64,000 nucleotides of DNA from DASUPK01 sp963815665 (lineage in GTDB: Bacteria > Actinomycetota > Thermoleophilia > Solirubrobacterales > 70-9): the NCBI GenBank assembly GCA_963815665.1, contig CAWFHN010000006.1:1-64000 (forward strand). The letters run 5' to 3'. Made by a program: the position numbers and the translations under genes. Shown here piece after piece: positions 48,031 through 56,000 of the stretch. The notes under the pieces were generated by a model that saw only the letters and a list, made by a program, of their open reading frames with translations, did no database searches and had not been told where the DNA came from. Each line of letters starts with the position of its first letter. Position 1 is the first letter of the stretch.

Positions 48031-49515
48031 ATGCCGACGACCACAGGACACCGAGCTTCGGAAGCCACCGCCCGCCGGCTGCACGGCGCCGTCATGGACC
48101 TGCGCCGAGAGGTCGCTCGGGAAGGAGACGAGATCTTCGATCTCTGGCGGACTCGAGTCCGCCGCGACGAATACGTTCCGAGCGCCCGAAACCTCGCCTT
48201 CTATCTCGCGCTGCGCCACCACGACCTGCGAGATCTGCAGCTCGAGCTCATGCCGCTGGGGCTCTCTTCGCTGGGACGCTGTGAGGCCCGGGTGATGCCC
48301 AGTCTGGATGCGGTGCTTGCGGCTGTCGCAAGCCTCGGTTCGGCTGAACCCGAGCCGCCGCAGCCGGACGCGGACTCCTTCTTTCGCGGGCATGAGCTGC
48401 TCCGCGCCCAGACCGAGGCGGTACTCGGCCCGACCCCACAGCACCGCGCGGTCCGCGTGATGGTGACGATGCCGAGCGAGGCGGCAACGTCCTACAACCT
48501 CGTGCGGAGGCTCGTCTTCGCAGGGATGGATGTCGCCCGGATCAACTGCGCCCACGACGACGTTCCGGCCTGGGCGCAGATGGCCGAGCACGTGCGCAGC
48601 GCGGCCTCCGAGACCGGCCGCTCGTGCCGGGTCTGCTTCGACTTGAGCGGCCCACGATCGAGGATTGCCTCGACGACGGTCCGTCACGAAGACCGAGTCC
48701 ACCGCGAGGACAGGTTGCTGATGACCTCATTGGAGGTGCCCGTGGCCAGCGAATGGGAGCTGCAATTCCAGTGCACCCTCCCCGAGGCCATGGTCCAGCT
48801 CGAGGAGGGGGACGAGGTCTGGGTGAACGAAGGACGGCTTGGCGCCGTGGTGGAGCAGCGCCTCGACTACGGTCTGCTCCTCCGCGTCACCGAGGCGCGC
48901 GACAAGGGAGAGCACCTGAGGGTCGAGAAGGGCCTCAACTTCCCGACGACCGAACTGGAGCTCGACCCGCTGACGCCCGCCGACCTGCGCACCCTGGACG
49001 CGGTGGCGCCGATCGCGGACCTGATCGGCTACTCGTTCGTGCAGCGGCCCGAGGACATCGCCCGGCTTCAGGACGAGCTGACTGCGCGCGGAGCGGGCTC
49101 GGTCGGCCTGGTGGCGAAAATCGAGACGCGGCTCGCGGTTTCAAACCTTCCCGAGCTGATCGTGCAAGGGGCAGGCCGGCAGCCACTCGCGATCATGATC
49201 GCCCGTGGCGACCTGGCTGTCGAGGTCGGCAGCCGGAGGATGGCGGAGATGCAGGAGGAGCTCCTCTGGCTCTGCGAGGCGGCCCACGTGCCCGTGATCT
49301 GGGCGACCCAGGTGCTCGACAACTTCGTCAAGAAGGGCATCCGCCACCGAGCCGAGATCACCGATGCGGCGATGGCCGAACGAGCCGAGTGCGTGATGCT
49401 CAACAAGGGGCCCTACGCCGCCGACGCGGTGCGGCTCCTCGACGACCTGCTCGGCCGGATGGAGGGCCACCAGTTCAAGAAGACCTCGCGGATGCGGGCG
49501 CTTCGCTCCTGGTGA
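48031..49515 (+). CDS. Pyruvate kinase-like protein, divergent
   Basis: 494 residues. A 130-residue N-terminal helical region with no known motif precedes a pyruvate-kinase barrel: MVTMPSEA, AGMDVARINCAHDD (normally RINFSHG), FDLSGPRSRI (normally LDTKGPEIR), SFVQRPEDI, KIET, IMIARGDLAVEVG and WATQVLDNFVKKG. The C-terminal allosteric domain is missing. The catalytic Lys of KIE is kept, but the Lys of TKGP and the His of FSHG region differ. It may be a regulatory or altered-substrate enzyme. ATG 48031; a TTG at 48022 is less likely. Confidence 0.8.
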   Translation: MPTTTGHRASEATARRLHGAVMDLRREVAREGDEIFDLWRTRVRRDEYVPSARNLAFYLALRHHDLRDLQLELMPLGLSSLGRCEARVMPSLDAVLAAVASLGSAEPEPPQPDADSFFRGHELLRAQTEAVLGPTPQHRAVRVMVTMPSEAATSYNLVRRLVFAGMDVARINCAHDDVPAWAQMAEHVRSAASETGRSCRVCFDLSGPRSRIASTTVRHEDRVHREDRLLMTSLEVPVASEWELQFQCTLPEAMVQLEEGDEVWVNEGRLGAVVEQRLDYGLLLRVTEARDKGEHLRVEKGLNFPTTELELDPLTPADLRTLDAVAPIADLIGYSFVQRPEDIARLQDELTARGAGSVGLVAKIETRLAVSNLPELIVQGAGRQPLAIMIARGDLAVEVGSRRMAEMQEELLWLCEAAHVPVIWATQVLDNFVKKGIRHRAEITDAAMAERAECVMLNKGPYAADAVRLLDDLLGRMEGHQFKKTSRMRALRSW

Positions 49516-49519
49516 TCCG

Positions 49520-50221
49520 CTAGCTCGACGGGAGAGGCGCCTGGCCGGGGTGCGAGGCGTCCTCGAACTCTCGGAAGAGGCCGGTCACCACGAACGCGAC
49601 CTGCTCGCCGATGTCGACGGCGTTGTCGCCGATCCGCTCCAGGGCGCGTGCGACCAGCATCATCGTCATCGCCCACTCGCGGACATCCTGCTCGTCCCCG
49701 ACCTGAACCGCGATCTTGAAACATTCCTTGTTCAGGTTGTCGATCAGGTCGTCCTGTCTCACCAGGTCGCGGGCCAGTTCGATGTCGCGCCCCTCGAACG
49801 CCTTCTTCGCCTGCGAGAGCATCGACCGCCCCTGCTTGCCCATCAGCAGGATGCGTTCGACCATCTCGTCGTGGACGGGCGCGTCGTTGCCCGTCAGCGG
49901 GATGACCTTGGAGATGTTCACGCACTGATCGCCCATTCGCTCGATCGAGTGCATGACATGCAGCAGCGCGGAGATCAACCGCAGGTCGGTCGCCACCGGC
50001 GCCTGGGTCGCCAGCAGGGTGAGGATCTCCTGGTGCACCTCGAGGTAGCGGCCGTCGATGCGGTCGTCGTCGGCGATCACCAGCTCGGCGAGCTCCATGT
50101 CCTGGTGCTGGACGGCCTCCATGGTGCGGTCCAGCGAGGCGATCACCAGGTCGAGCCCGCCCAGGCAGTTCCGCTCCAGCTCGTCGAGCTGGTCCTGGTA
50201 GTGCATTCGTGCCTCGGGCAT
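49520..50221 (-). CDS. phoU: Phosphate signalling complex protein PhoU
   Basis: 233 residues, two three-helix repeats. Seen: DDDRIDGRYLEVHQEILTLL and RQDDLIDNLNKECFKIAVQV (paired D/E-rich metal motifs), SALLHVMHSIERMGDQCVNI and MMLVARALERIGDNAVDIGE. Links Pst transport to PhoR-type signalling. Its ATG shares one base with the pstB stop (TGATG). Last gene of the pst operon. Confidence 0.96.
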   Translation of the reverse strand: MPEARMHYQDQLDELERNCLGGLDLVIASLDRTMEAVQHQDMELAELVIADDDRIDGRYLEVHQEILTLLATQAPVATDLRLISALLHVMHSIERMGDQCVNISKVIPLTGNDAPVHDEMVERILLMGKQGRSMLSQAKKAFEGRDIELARDLVRQDDLIDNLNKECFKIAVQVGDEQDVREWAMTMMLVARALERIGDNAVDIGEQVAFVVTGLFREFEDASHPGQAPLPSS

Positions 50222-51045
50222 CAGCCGAACCTCCCGCTGACGTAGTCCTCCGTCTCCTTCTTGGACGGCGTGGTGAACATCTTGTCCGTCGCGTCCATCT
50301 CGACCAGACGCCCGGGCGTGCCGGCCGTCTCGAGGTTGAAGAACGCCGTGACGTCGCTCACACGGGCCGCCTGCTGCATGTTGTGGGTGACGATCACGAT
50401 CGTGTAGCGGGTCTTCAGATCGTCGATCAGGTCCTCGACCGCAAGCGTGGCGACGGGATCGAGCGCCGAGCACGGCTCGTCCATCAACAGCACCTCGGGC
50501 TCGACGGCGATCGCGCGGGCGATGCAGAGGCGCTGCTGCTGGCCGCCGGAAAGTGCGGAGCCCTTGCGGTCGAGCCTGTCCTTGACCTCATCCCAGAGGT
50601 GGGCGCCGCGAAGGGACCTCTCGACGATGTCGTCCTTCTCGGACTTCGAGATCCCCCTGCGGTTCAGAGAGAGGCCGGCGGCGACGTTCTCGTAGGCAGA
50701 CATCGTCGGGAACGGGTTAGGCGCCTGGAACACCATCCCCACCAGCCGCCGGACCTCGACAGGGTCGACGTTGGGCGCGTAGATGTTCTGGTCGTCGAGC
50801 GAAACATCTCCCTCGACCCGCGCACCCGGGGTCAGCTCGTGCATGCGGTTGAGGGAGCGGAGCATGGTCGTCTTCCCGCAACCCGAGGACCCGATCAGGG
50901 CCGTCACCTGGTTCGGCTCGATCGTCATCGACACGTCCTGGACTGCGTGGAAGTCCCCGTAGTAGAGGTTCACGTCCTTGACGTTGAAGCGCTTGGCCAC
51001 GCGCTCGACCTTATCGCCACCCCGCGTGACGGCCTTCTTGGCCAT
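50221..51045 (-). CDS. pstB: Phosphate ABC transporter ATP-binding protein
   Basis: 274 residues. Seen: KDVNLYYGDFHAVQDVSM, Walker A LIGSSGCGKTTMLRSLNRMH (ABC), GMVFQAPNPFPTMSAYENV (Q-loop, Pst-specific), signature LSGGQQQRLCIARAIAVEPE, Walker B VLLMDEPCSALDP, His in VIVTHNMQQAARVSD. Powers Pi import with PstA/PstC. 102 nt separate it from pstA, the only sizeable gap in the operon. Confidence 0.97.
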   Translation of the reverse strand: MAKKAVTRGGDKVERVAKRFNVKDVNLYYGDFHAVQDVSMTIEPNQVTALIGSSGCGKTTMLRSLNRMHELTPGARVEGDVSLDDQNIYAPNVDPVEVRRLVGMVFQAPNPFPTMSAYENVAAGLSLNRRGISKSEKDDIVERSLRGAHLWDEVKDRLDRKGSALSGGQQQRLCIARAIAVEPEVLLMDEPCSALDPVATLAVEDLIDDLKTRYTIVIVTHNMQQAARVSDVTAFFNLETAGTPGRLVEMDATDKMFTTPSKKETEDYVSGRFG

Positions 51046-51147
51046 GCGGGCGAGATCCGTGGCCAGGTTGGAGCTCCGCTTCTCCTGTCGTGTCTGCTGT
51101 CTCGGGCATTTTCCTCCTGTCCCTGGGCATTCGAAGTCTCACGTGCG

Positions 51148-52267
51148 CTATCTGGTGTCCCGAAGGTCGGTGCCGAAGCGCCGGTAGATCCAGCGGGCGA
51201 GCAGACTGAGGATCATCACCATCACGATCAGCGTCAGCGCCGCGGCCCAGGCCTTGTCGTAGGAGGCCTGTACGTCGACCCCCGGGTCCTTGTACTCGCT
51301 GTAGGCGTAGACGGCGAGATTCTGCATCCGCCCGTTCAGCGGATTGCTGTTGACCGAGTCGATCACCCCGGTGGTGACGAGCAGCGGCGCCGTCTCGCCG
51401 ATTACCCTCGCGATCGCCAGCATCACCCCGGTGACCAGCCCGGCCAGGGCGGTCGGCAGCACGATGCGGGTGACCACCTTCCACTTGGGGGTCCCCAGCG
51501 CATAGGCGGCCTCGCGCAGGTGGTCCGGGACGATCTTCAGGATCTCCTCCGCCGAGCGGATCACGATCGGGAATCATGAGGACGGTCAGCGCGACCGAGC
51601 CGATCACCCCGAGCCGGATACCCGGGCCGAGGAACGCCGCGAACAGCGCGTAGGCGAACAGTCCCGCCACGATCGACGGGACCCCCGTCATCACGTCGAC
51701 GAAGAAGGTCAGCGCCTTGCGCAGGCGTCCCGTCCCGTACTCGTTCAGGTAGACGGCGGCCATGATCCCGATCGGGACCGAGATCAGGGTCGCGACTCCC
51801 GTGATCACGAGCGTGCCGACGATCGCGTGCTGGGCGCCGCCGCCGGCACCGATCACACCGCGGGCGGACTCCGTGAAGAAGGAGCCGTCGAAGCGGGCCG
51901 TGCCGCGCTTGATCACCTCGTAGAGCACGGAAAACAGAGGCAGAACGGCGACGCCGAAGCCGGTGACGATCCCCAGCGTCACGAGGCGGTCCATCGCCTG
52001 GCGGCGGCCCTCGCTGATCATCGACCAGACGTAGGCGGTCGGCAGCGCGATCACCGCGGTGACGGTGAAGAAGAGGACGATGGTGAAGCCGCCCGTGGCG
52101 AGCAGGATCGCGAGGGCGATCAGGGCGGACCCTGCGACCACGGCGCGCAGGAACCAGTGCGGCAGCGTGCCGCTGGTGACCCCGGGGCCGCCGATCGCCG
52201 CGACCTGCTCCGCCGGATCGAAGGCGGCCGACGGATTCTCCCCGCGAGTGTCCCTCTTGTCGGTCAT
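51148..52267 (-). CDS. pstA: Phosphate ABC transporter permease PstA, frameshifted
   Basis: The gene is in two frames. From ATG 52267 the first runs through VGTLVITGVATLISVPIGI and VDVMTGVPSIVAGLFAYALF to VALTVLMIP at about 51572; the rest, IRSAEEILKIVPDHLREAAYALG through VIGETAPLLVTTG to the stop at 51148, is in another frame. Removing one base from the GGG at 51569-51571 joins them into a normal PstA of about 372 residues. All conserved parts, including the EAA loop, are intact, so this is probably a sequencing error rather than decay. ATG overlaps the pstC stop by 4 nt. About 60 extra N-terminal residues include two hydrophobic helices. Confidence 0.88.
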
Positions 52268-53220
52268 TGGACGTCGGACCGGGAGATGATCAGCCGGGCG
52301 ATCATGTTGACGACGAGGGTGATGCCGAAGAGGACAAGGCCCGAGGCGATCAGGGCGTTGACGTCGATCCCGGAGGACTCGGGGAACCTGAGTGCGATAT
52401 TCGCCGCGATCGGCGTCGGGTTCTCCTGACTGACCAGGTTGAAGGTGACGATTCCGGACGCCGAGAGGATGATCACCACCGCCATCGTCTCCCCGAGGGC
52501 CCGGCCGAGGCCGAGCATCGAGCCGCTGATCACAGCGGACTTGCCGAACGGCAGAACGGACATCCGAATCATCTCCCAGCGGGTGGCGCCCAATGCCAGC
52601 GCCCCCTCCTCGAGTCGCCGCGGTGTCTGCGAGAAGACCTCGCGAGCAACGGCGGAGACGATCGGCAGGATCATCAGGGCCAGGACTAGCCCGGCGGTGA
52701 GCATTGTCCGGCCCGTCACCGAGGCCGGTCCCGCAAAGAACGGGATCCAGCTCAGGCGGGCCACCAGCCAGTCGAGGATCGGCACCATTGCCGGCCCGAG
52801 CACGAAGATCCCCCAGAGCCCGTAGACGATGCTCGGAATCGCGGCGAGCAGATCGACGACATAGGCCAGCGAAAGGGCGAGCCGGCGCGGGGCCACGTGG
52901 CTGATAAACAGGGCCACGGCCACCGCGAGGGGGACCGCGATGACGACGGCGACTACGGCCGCCAGGATCGTGCCGAACGCCAGCGGCGCGATGTAGTCGA
53001 CCAGGGTCTTGCCGTCGGGGAGGTCAGCGGTCTTCGCGGTCACCGCGGGGATGGAATCGGCAACCAGGAAGATCGCAACGCCCGCCAGGAGCGCGAGCAC
53101 CGCGACGCCGGCGATCACGGCGGCGTTGGAGAAGATCCTGTCGCCAGGACGGCGACGACCACCCGTGGCCGAGGCCAGGATCTGGCCGGCCTGCGTGGCG
53201 GTGTCGGTATGGGCTTCCAA
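52264..53220 (-). CDS. pstC: Phosphate ABC transporter permease PstC
   Basis: 318 residues, six helices plus a cytosolic N-terminus. Seen: YIAPLAFGTILAAVVAVVIA, VVDLLAAIPSIVYGLWGIFV, the EAA loop LEEGALALGATRWEMIRMSV, and LGLGRALGETMAVVIILSAS. Forms the phosphate channel with PstA in the cytoplasmic membrane. Follows pstS after a G/C hairpin. Confidence 0.96.
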   Translation of the reverse strand: MEAHTDTATQAGQILASATGGRRRPGDRIFSNAAVIAGVAVLALLAGVAIFLVADSIPAVTAKTADLPDGKTLVDYIAPLAFGTILAAVVAVVIAVPLAVAVALFISHVAPRRLALSLAYVVDLLAAIPSIVYGLWGIFVLGPAMVPILDWLVARLSWIPFFAGPASVTGRTMLTAGLVLALMILPIVSAVAREVFSQTPRRLEEGALALGATRWEMIRMSVLPFGKSAVISGSMLGLGRALGETMAVVIILSASGIVTFNLVSQENPTPIAANIALRFPESSGIDVNALIASGLVLFGITLVVNMIARLIISRSDVQ

Positions 53221-53247
53221 GTTCTGTGTGTCGGTGGGGAACCGGTC

Positions 53248-53276
53248 GGGGGCCCCGCGCCTCGCGCGGGGCCCCC
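53248..53276. terminator. Strong G/C hairpin between pstS and pstC
   Basis: Perfect 13-bp arms at 53248-53260 and 53264-53276 (GGGGGCCCCGCGC and its complement) with a 3-nt CTC loop, in the 73-bp gap. There is no T-tract, so it probably stabilises the pstS 3' end or partly attenuates readthrough, giving more PstS than PstC, as is common for binding proteins. Confidence 0.6.
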
Positions 53277-53293
53277 TCCGGATCAGATCTGGA

Positions 53294-54373
53294 TCAGCCG
53301 CCGATCGCGTCGACGGCGGTCTGGTCCTCGTTCTTGATGGTCGGCCCGATCGGCGCCGAGCCCGCGTTCTGCGCGGCTGCCTGCTGGCCGTCCGAGCTGA
53401 TGATGTAGTTGAAGTACGCCTTCACCAGGTCGGTGGTGTTGGAGTCGGAGTACTTCGTGCAGCCCATCAGCCAGGAGACGAGCAGGATCGGGTAGTCCTG
53501 CGGATCCGTCGAGGTTCGCTCGACCTTGTACGCGAACACGTACTTGCCGCTGAGCGCCGGGTCCTTCTTCGAGATGTCAAAGTCGTGCGAAGCACCCTCG
53601 GCGCTGGGCGCCACGTAGGTGCTGCCGACCTTGACCTTGGCGACGCCGAGGTCGCCGGCCTGGCTCTCGTCGGCGTAGCCGATCGTGCCCTCGCCGGCCT
53701 TCACGGCCTGGATCAGACCCGACGTCTGCGCACCGGACTCGCCGGTCTTCAGCGGCCAGTTGCCGTCCGCGTCGAAGGTCCAGACGCTCGGAGCGGCCGC
53801 ATGGAGATAGTCCGTGAAGTTGAACGTCGTCCCGGACTCGTCAGAGCGGTGGACCGGAGTGATCTTCGTGCTGGGCAGGTTCGCACCCGGGTTATCCGCC
53901 TTGATGGCGGGGTCGTCCCAGGTTGTGATCTCGCCCTTGAAGATCTTCGCGGTCGTGTCCGGGGCAAGCTGCAGGTTGTCAACCCCCGGCAGGTTGTAAA
54001 CGATCGCGAGCGGCGAGATGTAGTTCGGGATCTCGACCAGCTCGCCGCCCTCACCCGAACAGCGCTGCTGGGCCTTCGGCAGCTCCTCCGAGTCGAACGG
54101 CGCGTCGCTGCCCCCGAACGCGGTCTTGCCGCCGGCGATGAACTGGTCGCGGCCACCGCCCGACCCGATCGCGTCATACGAGACGGTCGCGCCGGAGTTC
54201 TGGCCCTCAAACTTCGCGGTCCACGCCTCCTGGGCCGCCTGCTGGGCGCTGGAACCGGCGCCCGCGAGGGTGCCCGACACGCCCGACGAGCTGTCGTTGC
54301 TCGAGCCGCAAGCAGCGGCGGTCAGGGCCAGGACGGCCGAGGCGGCTGAAACGAGCCACCACTTCCTATTCAT
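53294..54373 (-). CDS. pstS: Phosphate-binding lipoprotein PstS
   Basis: 359 residues. Lipobox LTAAACG (Cys22), Ser/Gly linker, then GTLAGAGSSAQQAAQEAW, DAIGSGGGRDQFIAGG (phosphate-binding loop), FGGSDAPFDSEEL, ITPVHRSDESGTTFNFTDYL (phosphate-binding Arg/Ser/Asp) and DYPILLVSWLMG. Captures Pi outside the membrane for PstCAB. First gene of pstSCAB-phoU, with a four-unit Pho-type box about 105-143 nt upstream. Confidence 0.97.
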   Translation of the reverse strand: MNRKWWLVSAASAVLALTAAACGSSNDSSSGVSGTLAGAGSSAQQAAQEAWTAKFEGQNSGATVSYDAIGSGGGRDQFIAGGKTAFGGSDAPFDSEELPKAQQRCSGEGGELVEIPNYISPLAIVYNLPGVDNLQLAPDTTAKIFKGEITTWDDPAIKADNPGANLPSTKITPVHRSDESGTTFNFTDYLHAAAPSVWTFDADGNWPLKTGESGAQTSGLIQAVKAGEGTIGYADESQAGDLGVAKVKVGSTYVAPSAEGASHDFDISKKDPALSGKYVFAYKVERTSTDPQDYPILLVSWLMGCTKYSDSNTTDLVKAYFNYIISSDGQQAAAQNAGSAPIGPTIKNEDQTAVDAIGG

Positions 54374-54477
54374 TGAGTCGCTCCTTTTTCGTTTGTCGAA
54401 AAGGGACGGCGGCTCAATGGCTCGCCTCCCTCACACCTTCAGAGGCCTGGCACCCTCTCAGCGGGCAGGACGCAGCT

Positions 54478-54516
54478 TGTTACGTTCGTGTGGCGCACTT
54501 GTAAAAAGGATGTAAA
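54478..54516 (-). promoter_or_regulatory. Pho-type box, pstS
   Basis: On the minus strand, TTTACA (54516-54511), TTTACA (54505-54500), GCCACA (54494-54489) and GTAACA (54483-54478), each 11 bp from the next. The two TTTACA units with a 5-bp spacer fit the TTNACA-N5-TTNACA form of a PhoP box. It points at pstS, about 105 nt away. A short CCCCGC/GCGGGG hairpin next to it (near 54519-54532) may end the upstream winged-helix gene. Confidence 0.75.
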
Positions 54517-54546
54517 TCGCCCCGCGGCGGGGCCTTGCGTCGAGCC

Positions 54547-54915
54547 TCAGGCCTGTGGCGAGAACCGATATCCGATACCGGTGTGGGTATGGATGAAGCG
54601 GCGACCCGGGAGCGCCCGGCTGAGCTTCGCCCTGAGGCGGCCGATGTAGACGTCTACGGATCGGTCGCTCTTCTTGTACGAGCGTTTCCAGACCGTCTCG
54701 TAGAGCTGCGCTCGCGTCATCACCCGCTCGGCGTTATGAGCGAGCTCGGTGAGCAGCTGCAGCTCGCGGACTGTGAGCACCAGCGGGCGGCCGTCGACCA
54801 GCGCCGCATGGTCGGCCGGCCGGATCTCGAGTCGCCCGGCATACACCGGGGTCTGGTCCTGGCCGGCCAGAGGAATCGCCGATGCCGGGGCGGCGCCGCC
54901 GTTCTCGCCTTCCAT
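54547..54915 (-). CDS. Stand-alone PhoB/OmpR-type winged-helix DNA-binding protein
   Basis: 122 residues: a 20-residue flexible N-terminus, then only the effector domain of an OmpR/PhoB regulator (RLEIRPADHAALVDGRPLVL, LTVRELQLLTELAHNAERVM, RSVDVYIGRLRAKLSRAL, HTHTGIGYRF). There is no receiver domain and no room for one upstream. It lies between pstS and the second phosphate-binding-like gene, with its own Pho-type box. A lone effector domain would bind DNA without phosphorylation, or compete with the full regulator at 56001-56807. Confidence 0.88.
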   Translation of the reverse strand: MEGENGGAAPASAIPLAGQDQTPVYAGRLEIRPADHAALVDGRPLVLTVRELQLLTELAHNAERVMTRAQLYETVWKRSYKKSDRSVDVYIGRLRAKLSRALPGRRFIHTHTGIGYRFSPQA

Positions 54916-54950
54916 GGCTGCGGAGCTTTGCCGCTCGCTCCCCGAAAGTA

Positions 54951-54989
54951 GTTACCTTCGAGTGAACTTCACGTAAACGCGGTGTGAAG
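54951..54989 (-). promoter_or_regulatory. Pho-type box, stand-alone winged-helix gene
   Basis: Minus strand: CTTCAC (54989-54984), GTTTAC (54978-54973), GTTCAC (54967-54962), GGTAAC (54956-54951), all at 11-bp steps and pointing at the ATG at 54915. The first units lie inside the last codons of the preceding gene. Confidence 0.7.
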
Positions 54990-55914
54990 TCGGCACTGGT
55001 ATGACCCCATCCGCCCGCCCGATCGACGGTGTTCGTCGCAGGAAATCGCGGATGAAATGCCGAGCTTCGGGGCGCCGCAGCGATTCGGCGAGGACATCGA
55101 GATAGAGAGGGCGCGACAGGGACGGATAGCTGCCGTCGCGGACCGAGGCGACTGTGGGCATCACGCAGCCGCGGCCCGCATCCAGCGCGAGCGGCCTGAC
55201 GGCGGCGCCCTTGATCTGGCCGACGGGGAGGTATCCGACCGCATTGGGCGACGCGGCGACGGTGGTGCCGAGGTCGGCCGCGTCGCCGGCCACCTCATAG
55301 TCATTCCTCGTCAGTGGATCAACCGGGCCGAAGAGGCCCTCGGCGAGAAGCGTGTATGGAGGGCTGTCCGGCTTCCACCCCACGGGCTCGAGCTCGGCGT
55401 CGGGGAACCGCGGATCGATCTCGGCCCAGGACGTGACGGGGTCGACCCGCCGCCAGATCGCCCGCGCCTGGTCGACGCTGAGACAGCTCGCGAACCCGTT
55501 CTGCTCGCTGACCACGAGCGCGATCCCCTCCCGGGCCACCTCGACCGGCAGATACCGCGTCCCGGAGGAGCGACAGGCCCGGCGCTCGTCACGATCGAAC
55601 CCGCGGGCGACGGCTGCGATGTCGACCTCGCCGGCGCAGAAGATCGCGATCGCGCTCTCGTCGCCGGAGGCGCCGGCCGTGACTCGCACGGCCGGGTTAT
55701 GGCGCTCGAAGCGCCGGGCGGCGACATCGATCAGGCCCCGCGACGCGGCGGCCCCGTCGATCGCCACGGTCCCCGAGAGCCCGTCCTTCTTGCGCAGGCG
55801 TCCCTCGCCCCTGCCGCCGCTTTCGCTCGCGGCGATGCCGACGAGCGTGGCGACCACGATCACCGGCACGAGCTGGAGGAGGGCTCGAAGCGCGCGAGAG
55901 GACGTCCTCGGCAT
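54952..55914 (-). CDS. PstS-like phosphate-binding protein, second
   Basis: 320 residues with an N-terminal membrane helix or signal (LLQLVPVIVVATLVGIAAS, 13-31) and no lipobox Cys. The body is a PBP-like domain: LSGTVAIDGAAASRGLIDVAARRFE (in parts), VTAGASGDESAIAIFCAGEVDIAAVAR, VEVAREGIALVVSEQNGF and SPNAVGYLPVGQI, in the order seen in PstS-family proteins, though the phosphate loop GSGGG is changed to ASGDES. It may bind a different oxyanion or act as a sensor. It has its own Pho-type box and no transporter of its own. Confidence 0.82.
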   Translation of the reverse strand: MPRTSSRALRALLQLVPVIVVATLVGIAASESGGRGEGRLRKKDGLSGTVAIDGAAASRGLIDVAARRFERHNPAVRVTAGASGDESAIAIFCAGEVDIAAVARGFDRDERRACRSSGTRYLPVEVAREGIALVVSEQNGFASCLSVDQARAIWRRVDPVTSWAEIDPRFPDAELEPVGWKPDSPPYTLLAEGLFGPVDPLTRNDYEVAGDAADLGTTVAASPNAVGYLPVGQIKGAAVRPLALDAGRGCVMPTVASVRDGSYPSLSRPLYLDVLAESLRRPEARHFIRDFLRRTPSIGRADGVIPVPTSHRVYVKFTRR

Positions 55915-55950
55915 TTGCCGGGCGAGCTTAGCTTCGCCTCCTGCCCCCGT

Positions 55951-55978
55951 GTGAAGCCCGCGTGAAGGTCAGGTGAAT
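55951..55978 (-). promoter_or_regulatory. Pho-type box, second phosphate-binding gene
   Basis: Minus strand: ATTCAC (55978-55973), CTTCAC (55967-55962) and CTTCAC (55956-55951), three units at 11-bp steps, 37-64 nt before the ATG at 55914. This is the cleanest copy in the window. Confidence 0.78.
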
Positions 55979-56000
55979 CGGCGACCGGATCCGGGGCGCG

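Noticed and set aside
53248..53276. Intrinsic terminator ending the pst operon after pstS
   Set aside because: The 13-bp stem has no T-tract, and pstC follows in the same direction without its own promoter signal, so partial attenuation or mRNA protection is more likely.
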